From assembly GCA_023935145.1 (NCBI GenBank), contig CM043700.1, positions 29,807,001 to 29,871,000 of the forward strand: a DNA stretch of 64,000 nt. The letters are read 5' to 3'. The notes beneath the pieces are model-generated. The model saw nothing but the letters and a program-made list of their open reading frames with translations, did not search any database and was not told where the DNA came from. This stretch comes from Bretschneidera sinensis. Lineage: Eukaryota; Streptophyta; Magnoliopsida; Brassicales; Akaniaceae. Shown piece after piece: positions 54,728-64,000 of the stretch (positions are counted from its first letter, which is position 1; each line of letters begins with the position of its first letter). A program made the position numbers and the translations under genes.

Positions 54728-55851
54728 ATGGCCCCTAAAACCAATAGACCAAGGGGGAAACAACCTCAAGAGTATGATGAGAGCAAATTTGTTAGTTTTA
54801 AAGCTAGTGAGAGATATGTTAGGATGATGCACACTAGAAAACCCATTCCTGAGAGAGGATTCAATATCACGAAGAGGGGGAACCCAACCTTGTTTAGAAT
54901 TATTATTGATAAGCATTGGGGTACATTTGCTAGACAACCATTTAATTCCCTCACAAATGTGGTTAGAGAATTCTACGCTAATGTAGATGAACATAGGAAT
55001 GGTAAGGTGAGGGTGAGAGACAAAACAGTTTCTTTTAGCAGCACATCTATAAATAGATTCTATAGGCTACCAGACATAGAAAACAGTGAGCATATTGCAT
55101 TTGTGTCTAATATTAATTATGAAGAGATTTGCAATACTCTTTGTATTCCGGGCACTACATGGAAAATGACAGGTGATACCCCTATAACCTTGCCTGGTAC
55201 TTCTCTGACTGTCAATGCTTGAGTTTGGAAATATTTTGTATGTCAGAGGTTGATGCTTACTACACACTATAGTGACCTTACTATTGAGAGAGCTGTGCTG
55301 ATTTATGTCATTTTGATAGGCATGACTATTGATGTGGGTCAGATCATATTTAATTCTATCATACACACTGTGCGACAAAAGCTTGGATTGTACTTCCCTT
55401 CCTTAATTACCCAATTATACATCCAAGCCGGAGTCCAGTACAGTCCTGATGAGGACACCCAGCAACCAAAAAAACCCATCAATGATGGCATACTCACTCT
55501 GATTAAAGCCTCAAGGCCACCAGTTCCGGGAGAGAGAGTAGAGATTGCAACCACTCCCCCCTAAGCATTTCACTGTTGCAGAGCGCCTTGAGCGTTTAGA
55601 GATTCATTTTGACGAATCAAAAATTCTTGCATGATAGGTTTGATCATCAAGAATGATTCTTGGCTAAAAAAGCTGATTATCAGGCGGGGGTATACTCTTC
55701 ATTTGGTCAGATGTACCAACACCTTACCTTTACTACTGGTTATGACATGGATCACTTTCCCACTTTGCCACCCTATCCGGATTCATCTTTTGATCCAACT
55801 ACAGAGGAAGGTGAAGAGAATGAAGAAGAGGATGATGACATAGAGGATTAG
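54728..55851 (+). pseudogene. Extra 3' ORF of D (plant transposon-protein type)
   Basis: The ATG at 54728 (MAPKTNRPRGK) opens a basic N-terminus; the upstream ATG at 54719 is possible. Domains: SERYVRMMHTRKPIPERGF, LTNVVREFYANVDEH and SINRFYRLPDI, then a stop at 55220, and in the same frame LIYVILIGMTIDVGQIIF and LGLYFPSLITQLYIQAGVQ up to 55564. A frameshift leads to VAERLERLEIHFD, and 55660-55851 ends in an acidic tail PTTEEGEENEEEDDDIED. It resembles plant proteins annotated as putative plant transposon protein, common downstream of pol in Athila-like elements. One hydrophobic stretch (LIYVILIGM) is too short to prove a membrane protein. Function unknown. Confidence 0.75.
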
Positions 55852-57560
55852 TTTTGGGTTCTATCTTATTTGTCTCCTTTTATTTTATTTTATTTTATCG
55901 GATAACTATACTAACATTTATTTTGTCTTCCTTTTTGTTATTTTATTTTTTGTACTTTATTTTTCGTTTTTAGTTATTTCTTTAGATTTCATGTGTTAAC
56001 CTAACATACGGTGGGAATCTTACTGTTACACCGTAGTTGTTTTGTTTTTGTTTGTTTTGTTCTATGTTATAGATCAAAATTTCAGCAAGAAGCATGGCAT
56101 GCAGTTCAAATAGTGGTGCACAATTTTCAGCTTCTGTGCACTTTTGCTTACAAAGGGAGTTTCCTTTCCCTTTTCTTTCACATTGAGGTCAATGCAATTT
56201 TTAAGTTGGGGGGGAAAGGAAACATGTTTCTTTTTTCCATTGAACTGCTTTGTGTAATTTTCCCTTTTTTTTTTTTTAACATGCTTTGTGTTAAGCCTTT
56301 GAGTTAATTCACATGTCAATGATATGAACTTAATTGAAATAGCATATAGCATTTAGAAAAAATTAAATCTTGCTTCGGTTTGAGAATGATTTAAGTGTCA
56401 ATCTTCATTTGGTTTGAGACTCTAGTTTGTGGTAAGATTGTATGATTAGTCTAAAACATTTAGAGAAGTTTTATATATGACTGTTTATGAATACTTTTGC
56501 GGTCTCGACAAGCTTTAGAACTTATTTGATAATCACTTGAGGTGAATTCCTAGAATGTACATTACTTAGGATATGATGTAGGCAATTTTTTGACTGTTTG
56601 AGCCTTTCAAACTTACCCTTGCTATATTCATCGCTAGTCACCTGTTTGAGCCTTTTCTCAAAAAAGAATTTGAGCCTTGTTTCTTTTGATAACCCATTTA
56701 CTTACCTTTATGAGCCTAAAAATATTTTATCCTTATCCTTCTTTTAAAAGAACTTAGTTATACTCATTTGTTGAGAAGCACTTAAAAGGAGTAAGGATGG
56801 AAATATGAAAAAATATTACCCGCCATAACCCAAGTACATTAAAAGAGATCAGTTGGGGGTTGTGGAGAAGAAAAGAAAATAAAAAAAAGAATGAAAAAGA
56901 AGGTGAAGGGTCTTACACCAAAGTAAACAAGAAGTGAATTATGCCAGAGAAGAAAAGAAAAGAAAAGAAAAGTCGTGACTTATCGAGAGATATGCTCTTA
57001 TAAAAAATGGTTGAAAGAGTTGGGTGTTGAAGTAAGGTTATCCAGTGCTTAAAAGAAGGTTGTGTTTAAAACTAAGAGATTAAGTTCTTTTATTGATTGA
57101 ATCCTTCCCGTTCTTTTCTAACCTTTACCTTAGCCTAACATTACAAGCTTATTAAAGACCTATTGATCTAATGTAGTGTGATTTTTCTACAATAGTGGAT
57201 AGTGATTTGAAAAATAAGCCTATGGAGCTTGATTTGTGATTGATGTCACACAATTTATTATGTTTTTAGAGGCCAAGACTTGTATTCATGAATGTTATGC
57301 ATAAAATCATCCGGGTGTGCGAATTAATGGATTGTGGTAAGATGGATGTTAAGAGTCGATAACAATTTTAAGATTGATGTTTGAATTACTTTTGGACTTG
57401 GGTGATATTTAATGATTCTATGTGCTGTGTGTTATATGTGATTTCTAAGACAAAAAGTGAACTACTCCTAGTTTAACACTAACATTGCTTTACTTTGTTT
57501 TGATTCGTACCGTAGAATTCGTCTCTTGTTTTTGCTTGAATTGCTAGGGACTAGCAATAA
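55852..57560 (+). other. 3' UTR of D
   Basis: Non-coding. It holds purine tracts at 56204-56220 (agttgggggggaaagg) and about 56849-56864 besides the PPT. Upstream of the first is cacattgaggtcaatg, comparable to the inverted repeat in A elements. The 56,350-57,560 part matches the interior of B. Confidence 0.75.
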
Positions 57561-57575
57561 GCTAGTTGGGGGTTG
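57561..57575 (+). other. PPT of D
   Basis: gctagttgggggttg, directly before the LTR start TGATGAGAG. Confidence 0.85.
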
Positions 57576-58048
57576 TGATGAGAGTCATAAAATACACCTT
57601 AATAGTACTTAATTGTTAGCATTTTAGGGTTGATCTAGGTTTTAATTGCACTTTTATACGTTAACAACTCTAAAGTGTCATTCTTGGATCATTGATCTAT
57701 TTCGGTGCATTTTCAGGTACTTTAAGTTCAAAAGAGGAGGAAAAATTATCGTTGCTTGGAGCACAAAGACTCGAGGCATACCAGAGTGAAGGCATGGTTG
57801 TGGAAGGACAAATGAAGAGAAATCAAGTCTTGAGTGTGTGCGCTGCGGCCTGAAGAAGTCCAAGCCTCAGCCTCCAGAAAGAAGCACAAAACAACAAGGA
57901 AACCTACCAGTGTGCACCGTGCCCTGGACTAGGCAGGGCCGTGGCGCCTATAAGCTCACCCTTAAAGGCCATCAGACAGAATAGTGGCCTAGACTAGGCA
58001 GGGCCATGGCACCCAAAAGCAGACCCAACCAAGAACAGACAGAGTCGT
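57576..58048 (+). mobile_element. 3' LTR of D, cut by A2
   Basis: 473 bp of LTR matching the reverse complement of B's LTR start. A GC-rich motif block begins near 57,838. A2 begins at 58049; the expected target duplication is gtcgt (58044-58048), and the rest of the LTR should lie beyond the window. Confidence 0.8.
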
Positions 58049-59344
58049 TATTGTGCGTTTATATGCCTAAATAAATAAGCAGATAATTGTATTGGTTTTA
58101 CTTGCAAGTGCACAAGGTCAACAATGTAGTATAGTGTGCGAAAGCAAGATCATCTCTACAGGGATTGGTAAAGTTCAGTTTTTAGATTTAGTTTCTTTAA
58201 AGTAAAAAGAAATAAAATAATTGTTGAATGTGAGTGATAATAATAAAGACATAGGGCTTTGATATCTACCACTAGTTATACTTGCCCAATTTTATAATGT
58301 ATCAATGCACTAACCTTATCATGTATATCTATTGGTCGCCAACCTAAGGACATGGTATCTACTCCTTAAGCTATTGATCTCCATAAGCAACGAGTTAGGC
58401 ATGGTATCTACTCTAACTCTTTTCTTCCTTAAGGGATTCAGCATGGTATCTGCTTGAGTTGTTCCTGAAGAAAGCATAAGTACTATGGAAATCGACAACC
58501 ACATGAGACCTAGGGCATGGTATCTACTCCCGGTTTCCCATGTTGATTAATCCAAGAATCCGGTGTGGATATATTTTGTTACTAATGTTAGACCCAGGAC
58601 TCGGTCATCCAAATTGATCTAACTAACCAATCCATACCACATGCATACGCTGGCCATACACATACATATGAGGAATTTAAATAAGCACAGACATTAATCA
58701 AGTTAAGTAACATAATAAAGGCTATTGGCAAAGATTTATCAATGAATAAATATATGAGAAAGCATAACTAGAGCTTCAATCGAGCCCTATAAGAAAGTTA
58801 GTTACACATGCTGTTTATGAAAAACATCATCATAACATAAAAATAAAGGGAAGAGTAAACCCAAGAGAAAAGGCGTCAATTCTCTCCCAAAGCTCACAAC
58901 TCTAAGCTAAAAGATGAGAGAAGTGTTCTCTAAGTTGTGATGAATTGTGTGTGCTTTACATGTGTATTTATAGGGCTTGAATAGTCCTAGAAGGTGCAGG
59001 AAACCCTAAACTTCCTAAACCATCAAAACTCTCTTATTTCCAAAATAGGGTTCTGTAGTTTACTGCTCACGCCCGTACATGTGCCCTCAATTGCAGTGTG
59101 CATTCAATCCTTTTTGTATGCGCTCGATCACAATGTACGCTCGATCGTATTGCATGGTGTGATCGATCATAGCTTGACCAGAGACTCCTTTGGGATTTCC
59201 AGGCTTCTTCCTTTAAGTGCCAAAACTGCTTCTTTTCTTCCAAGACCCTATAAACACATGTAAAACACACAAATGAAGTAAAATGGACTAAAATAATATA
59301 ACTAAGGACCTAATAAATGTAAATAAGGATTTAAGCCCCTATCA
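58049..59344 (-). mobile_element. 3' LTR of A2
   Basis: 1296 bp; the first bases are TATTGTGCG (TG changed to TA) and it ends CCCCTATCA. TATA box (minus ctataaatac) at 58964-58973. The CGATCG array (59090-59170) is shorter and decayed. Confidence 0.9.
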
Positions 59345-60659
59345 CACCCCCAAACTTACATATTGCTAGTCCCTTAGCAATACTAAACAAAACTAAAATG
59401 AAAACTAACAACACACAAATAGATCCAATGTTCATAGTGTCCACAAAAGTTTAAGTCTTAACACAAAACTATGATGTGTATTCATGAGCAAGCTTAACAG
59501 ATATAAATATATTTTTGCAATGAATAAGAGTTTTGAACGCAAATCACTTTCATAAGGCAATTTAAGACATCACAAGTTCGACATTGGTGTATGGTGAACT
59601 AGCATATAAAAGATTGGGTTTCCAAGTAATTCAAATGTGTAGTGTTTCGATGACTCAAGATTCACCAAACTTCCTATTATAGTCAACAAAGATGGCATAG
59701 ATTTTCTTCTTTTCTTTTATTTGTGAGATTTTTGCCAAGTTAGTTCCCTTAAGCTTTCTTTTTGACTCATATAACGAGCGTTTAGCCAATGACTCCCAAA
59801 CCAGATGGTTTTAGTAACTCGAGTCAAAAAGGCTATGAAACTAACTGGTCTTAATGCTACCAATCAGAATTTTCCACCTTTTGACGTGACACTCAATGCT
59901 TACCGAGGCAAGATGGCCAGTTACTCAGCAGAAAACAAGTTTTATTGATCATTAGGAGCATTTATTTCTTCTTTTGAGCACTAATCAATCTTTTCTATTT
60001 TTATATGCCAAAATGTCAATCTAATAAGTCATCTAGTTCACAGTTAAGCAAAAGAAACATACAAATCCAAATAACATGTCATACCCCACACAGTTATATG
60101 CTAGTGTGCTTGTGATAGTTTAGGTCAAACTTGTGAATCCTTAAATTTCTAAAAGACATTAATCTAGGTTGAAAACTTGATTATTGGCCTATATGTTCAA
60201 AGTGTTAAGCTCGCTGATGAAGTCGAATAATAAAGTTTTATTTAGATCACAAAAAAAAGTTTATTGGACAGAATGAACATGCATTTATCTATAAAAATAG
60301 CAACAAAACAGAAAAATGTGGGACATAGTGAGTGTGTGAATGTGTCCCCATAACCCCAAACTTAAAGTGCACATTGTCCTCAATGTTTGAATAGCATGGA
60401 AGGAGCTAACCTGGGAGATGGAGAACTGTATGACTGGCATGGCTCGTAGCACGCCCCCAAACTTCAACTGGATGCACTCACACTGTCTTTGAAAAAGAAA
60501 GATAAAATGGAAAACAAGTAATAAACAATAATAGAAAAGTAAACTATGAAATACTAATAATAAAATAAAATAAACTAGTAAAAAAGATATACTTTGGGGT
60601 GCCTCCCATGAGCGCTAAGTTTAACGTCTTTAGCCAGACGTGGTATCCTCTCACTGTTG
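59345..60659 (-). other. PPT and 3' UTR of A2
   Basis: PPT at 59345-59358; further AAGTTTGGGG tracts at 60352-60365 and 60452-60465. The gacgtgacactcaatgctta motif occurs once (about 59,883), against twice in A1. The conserved block is at 60596-60641. No gene. Confidence 0.75.
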
Positions 60660-61771
60660 ATCATCAGGTGGTGCAGTCGAAGAGGTACCGGAGGTAGGTG
60701 ATCAAGAATAGCCTGCAGCATAGCCTCCTATCGTGTAAATCATGCCTCCAAACTATCGATGTGCTGATGCAAGAGTGTGGTGGTGGTAGAGACCTCACCT
60801 CAGAAGGAGGACAGCTCAGCTAGAAAGTACTGGGACTCGGTGGGTCCCATGTCAGAATGGTCCTCCTCTCTTACTGGGCTAATGACCGGGGACTCGGTCT
60901 CCATACAATCCTCCTCAACTCTCTTAGCTACTAGAGCAGGTGCTGGGAGTCCCCGAGGCATGTGCGAGATGCTGTGTATCCACTGAGCCTTCCTGAAGAA
61001 AGGATGCTCTCGCACTGGTCCGTCGCTGGAGGTCCCCTTTATCTCTTTCTTCTTAAGTATGTAGGAGAGTAGGAACGGGAAAGAGAGGCCCAATGCATTG
61101 GCTGTGGTGGTCTGTCAGCCATGGACATGATCCCAAAACTTGTGTAGCTGGCTTCAAATGACAGCCAGAATGGAGTACCAGTGGCCTCTGTGGAAGGCAT
61201 ATAAGGACTAGAGAAACTGGTCTCGCCGCTGTGTCTTGTGCCCCAATGGACACACATTGTGCTATAGGATTGTGTCGACGAGCCAAAGTCGTGGAGGTAA
61301 CTTTGACCAGTTGGCCGCATTGTTATGTCTGTCGACATACTGGCCAACGCACATGTCTGTAATGATCTCAGCCAGGGCAAAGGACTCTGACTGCTCCTTG
61401 ATATCGGTGTCCTCAAGAAGGGGCTCGTCGGTGTAATGAAAGGCAGCGGCTATATTGACACTGGTCACCTCGATGGGTGTGTCCTGGACTGAAGAGATGA
61501 GTACCCCCGGTCTGCTGTAGTCAAATGATAGGCTCGCATAAAACTGGACTACGAGCTAGGAGTAAGTAGTGGAGCAAACTGGCTTAAACAACCTCTTCAA
61601 CCCTCGGTGTCTAAATGCTTAAACAGCCCATTGAGTGGCACCCATGTGCTTAAATACTTCATCGATGACGAAGGTAGTCTCGAACAAGAGCTCCCGTTGC
61701 TCGATGCTGGGCCGGGATAACGAGACACGACTGCTGGATGCACCGGAGGTAGAAGCAGATGGTTTGGTCAT
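60660..61771 (-). pseudogene. Extra 3' ORF of A2
   Basis: The minus-strand ATG at about 61771 begins MTKPSASTSGASSSR and follows the A1 copy throughout: ELLFETTFVIDEVFKHM, AEIITDMCVGQYVDRHNN, LWLVDTIL, LGLSFPFLLSYILKKKEIK, and a tail with HSDMGPTESQYFLAELSSF. Several stops and frameshifts. Parallel decay in A1 and A2 means neither is intact, but the shared text shows the ORF was coding in their common source. Confidence 0.65.
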
Positions 61772-62747
61772 GTTTTTGTTTGCTTCTGCCTAATTTATGA
61801 TCGATCTTAAATAGGTGCGCTCGATTGCATACTGGCTATGTACTCGATCGCAAGTACCATGCACTCGATCGCACACGGTCAGGCTTTTCCTCGAACAGCT
61901 GGTGTGCACTAAAAGACCAAGCTATGGTCTTGAAGATTTGAAATCGTTCCTAACCTCCTGCAAACAACAAGAACTACCCAATCACACATAAAATAACATA
62001 ATTGTATGCTTAAAATGTAAATAAACATGTGAAAGTTCATGTGTGGGTGGATAGAAATTGGTACTTTGTGTAATGGACAGCATGTGGAGTGGAGATGGTG
62101 TATGCGGTGGTAATAGGTGTTTGATGGTGGTGATAGTGGAGTGGAGATGGTGGTGATGGTGAAGTAGGTGCTAGAATGAGTGAGTGGTGGCAGAGTGTGA
62201 GTGTGAGAGATGCTGGTAGATGGGAAAGTGCGAGTGAGAGAGAGTGTAAAGGTGCGAGTGAACAGTGAGAGAGTGTGAGTGAAAATTTACAGATTTATAT
62301 CTAAACCCTCTGCCACGAGTGCTCTCGATCGCACACGGGTTGCGCTCGATTGCATTTGTGCGCTCGAGCATATTGAAGGACACACTTGATCGCACACTTA
62401 CACTCGATCGCATTGGATGATGCGATCGATCGCAAGCAGTATGCATGTGCAAAAAGAAAAACTTACCTTAGCTGAAAAATGATAAATTTGGAATAATACA
62501 ACCTTACCATTTGTTAGTGGCCTCAGTACCACTAACCTCTGTAGAGATGCTTGAGCTGTAAGGGTAATTGAAGTGAGCTTGCTCAAGCACTCTTGTGTTT
62601 CAGTACTAGTTGTTTGGAAGAGGGCACTTAGAGCCCACATCAGGTGGTTCTAGTGCCATGGACAACTGCTGCATCTTAAATCTTGGTGCCTGGTCAATAA
62701 AGTAAGTAGTATTAGTAATTGTAGGAAGGTCAATTTGAAGAACATAC
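61772..62747 (-). promoter_or_regulatory. Spacer with internal promoter-like cassette in A2
   Basis: Minus strand, 5' to 3': CGATCG array (62434-62320), TATA-like gatataaatc (62301-62292), CA/CT-rich leader (about 62285-62050), second CGATCG array (61880-61800), then the 3' ORF ATG at 61771. It matches A1 in order and spacing, and the TATA-like site is better here. Confidence 0.5.
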
Positions 62748-63480
62748 TTACTTGACGACTGTTATCATAAAGGGGCGTCCTAGTATGATAGGGAGAGGTA
62801 CTGGCAGAGTACATTCTTCTATATCTAATACTATAAAATCAGCAAGTATAACAAATTTACCTACTCTTACCAACACGTCCTCAAGGATACCTCTCGGTTG
62901 TTTGATGCTTATGTCCGCTAATTGTAAAGTGACGGAGGTTGGTTGAAGCTCCCCCAAACCTAGTGTCTCGTATACACTGTATGGCAACAGGTTGACACTC
63001 GCTCCTAGATCCAATAGTGCATGCTCGAACTGGTCACCTAGCCTGCAAGGAATAGTAAAACTACCCAGATCTTTCAGTTTAGGTGGTAATTTTCTTAGAA
63101 GCACAACACTTACCTCTTCGTTTAAGGCAACCGTCTCATGTTCCCGAAACTTCCTTTTGTTAGTGAAATAATCTTTCAGAAATTTAGCATATGAAAGAAT
63201 TTGTTTAATGGCATCTAACAAAGGAATATTAATCTCTACTTTCCGCAAGGTTTCAAAAATATCAATTAGTTTGTTGTCTTTCTTTTGTTTTACTAACCTT
63301 TACGGGAAGGGTGGAGCATTCACCTTCTCCGTTTCACTTACCCTTGACGCTGATGGTTTTTCTTTGGATGCTGTTGCAGATTCATCGGACCCTATTACTT
63401 TGCCATTTCTCAGGGTTGTCACAGCGTTTAATTGTTGATATCCCCCAGGGTTAGGTAGTATTTGAGCAGGGAGCTCTCCT
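62748..63480 (-). pseudogene. Protease region of A2
   Basis: The 166-codon frame 63248-62748 has LLDAIKQILSYAKFLKDYF, ALLDLGASVNLLP, VTLQLADISIKQPRGILEDV and LPIILGRPFM, then ends early because about 240 bp present in A1 (the protease C-terminal tail) are deleted near 62,757. Upstream, LNAVTTLRNGKV is in frame apart from a stop near 63,300. Confidence 0.85.
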
Positions 63481-64000
63481 TACTTTCTACCACTGAGCTC
63501 CTTAGCTAGTTGTCCCATTTGTACCTCTAGTCTTTGAATTGATTGCTTATGTGCTGCAGTGGTCTGTTTTTGCTGAGTCATGAACTGTTCTTGTGACGTC
63601 ATCAATTGCTGCTGCTGAGTGGCCAGTTGTCTCAAAGACTTTCGAGGTCGTTTTTCTTTGGTTCGGGGGTAGCATGAGTAGTGGGCTGGGGGTTTCGTTG
63701 CTACCCTTGATTGTTCTGATTGTTGTTCCATGAGAAATTCGGGTGATTCCGCCATCCGAGGTTGTATGTGTTGGCATAGGGGTTGTTCTTTGGCGGATAG
63801 TTATTAGGTCCCACATAATTTGCTTGTTCTGTATCTGCAGGTGAATACAAAGGACACGTATCAGTATTATGGTCGTATTGGGAACATATTGCACATACCT
63901 AGAGTGGGGTGGATGGTAGGCTGGATGAGGTATTTTGAGTAGTCATGGCTTTTATAATCATATCTAGCCTCGTATCTAGCTTCCTCTCCAAAGCAGCTAT
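63481..64000 (-). pseudogene. gag C-terminal part of A2
   Basis: Minus strand from the window end: AALERKLDTRLDMIIKAM, an intact CCHC knuckle CAICSQYDHNTDTC preceded by one stop, NHPNFSWNNNQ, then a frameshift region and the tail with LATQQQQLMTSQEQFM and GQLAKELSGRK. Homologous to A1 gag. Confidence 0.85.

Larger units (their letters stand above)
45286..58048 (+). mobile_element. Athila-like element D (family B), truncated and nested
   Basis: Plus-strand element, split by A3 (45457-51699). Visible parts: gag-protease linker, protease, RNase H end, integrase, GC island, 3' ORF, 3' UTR, PPT and 473 bp of the 3' LTR, which A2 interrupts at 58049. The 5' LTR, PBS, gag and RT are missing. The 3' UTR and LTR match element B in reverse complement. 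Confidence 0.8.
58049..64000 (-). mobile_element. Athila-like element A2, 3' part, runs off the window
   Basis: 3' LTR 58049-59344, then PPT, 3' UTR, 3' ORF, spacer, protease and gag, in the same order as A1. As in A1, protease is followed by the spacer and 3' ORF with no RT or integrase between. Its 5' LTR lies outside. Confidence 0.9.

Overview
The window is a block of plant nuclear DNA made almost wholly of LTR retrotransposons and their debris. I recognise no host protein gene, tRNA, rRNA or CRISPR array. The base is AT-rich, the primer-binding sites match plant tRNA-Asp and tRNA-iMet types, and the elements belong to plant lineages (Athila-like, Tat-like, chromovirus, Tnt1/Tork-like copia). 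A flowering plant, probably a eudicot, is the safe call. Lineage names come from reading translated motifs by eye, not from a search.

Layout. 1-1329: 5' end of a minus-strand Tat-like gypsy element (gag remnant, LTR). 1330-4183: degenerate non-coding DNA with small tandem repeats. 4199-9716: a minus-strand copia remnant (LTR, then RNase H/RT fragments), split by a 2.5-kb LTR-like insertion at 5903-8417 that holds a 35-bp hairpin minisatellite. 9738-29626: a nest in which Athila-like element B is split inside its 5' LTR by copia element C (12873-28649), and C is split by Athila-like element A1 (14838-23636) and by a solo A LTR (25669-27007). B itself lies inside the LTR of a Tat-like element E (about 9717 to 40192), which also carries solo LTRs of families A, F and G. 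40193-45285: a minus-strand chromovirus H (gag, PR, RT, INT, chromodomain remnant). 45286-58048: a plus-strand B-family element D, split by A3 (45457-51699), which itself holds a solo A LTR in its 3' LTR. 58049-64000: the left part of another A element, A2, which interrupts the 3' LTR of D and runs off the window.

Most insertions keep exact 5-bp target duplications (gttca, gatac, ggatc, attgg, caaag, tagca, aatgc), so the order of insertion can be read directly. Every coding region has stops, frameshifts or deletions except a few short ORFs, notably the 376-codon protease ORF of A1.

The most interesting signals are: (1) short GC/CpG-rich motif arrays (GCTCGATCGCA in A and F, a GGCCGCGGCTCAG-like motif in B/D, CAGCACCGCACC in C) placed just upstream of the TATA box in the U3 of four families; (2) a second copy of this arrangement inside A1, A2 and D (motif array or GC island, TATA-like site, pyrimidine-rich leader, then the extra 3' ORF), which looks like an internal promoter for that ORF; (3) an A family that keeps LTRs, PBS, PPT, gag, protease and the 3' ORF but lacks RT and integrase in both A1 and A2. 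Functions remain inference from sequence.
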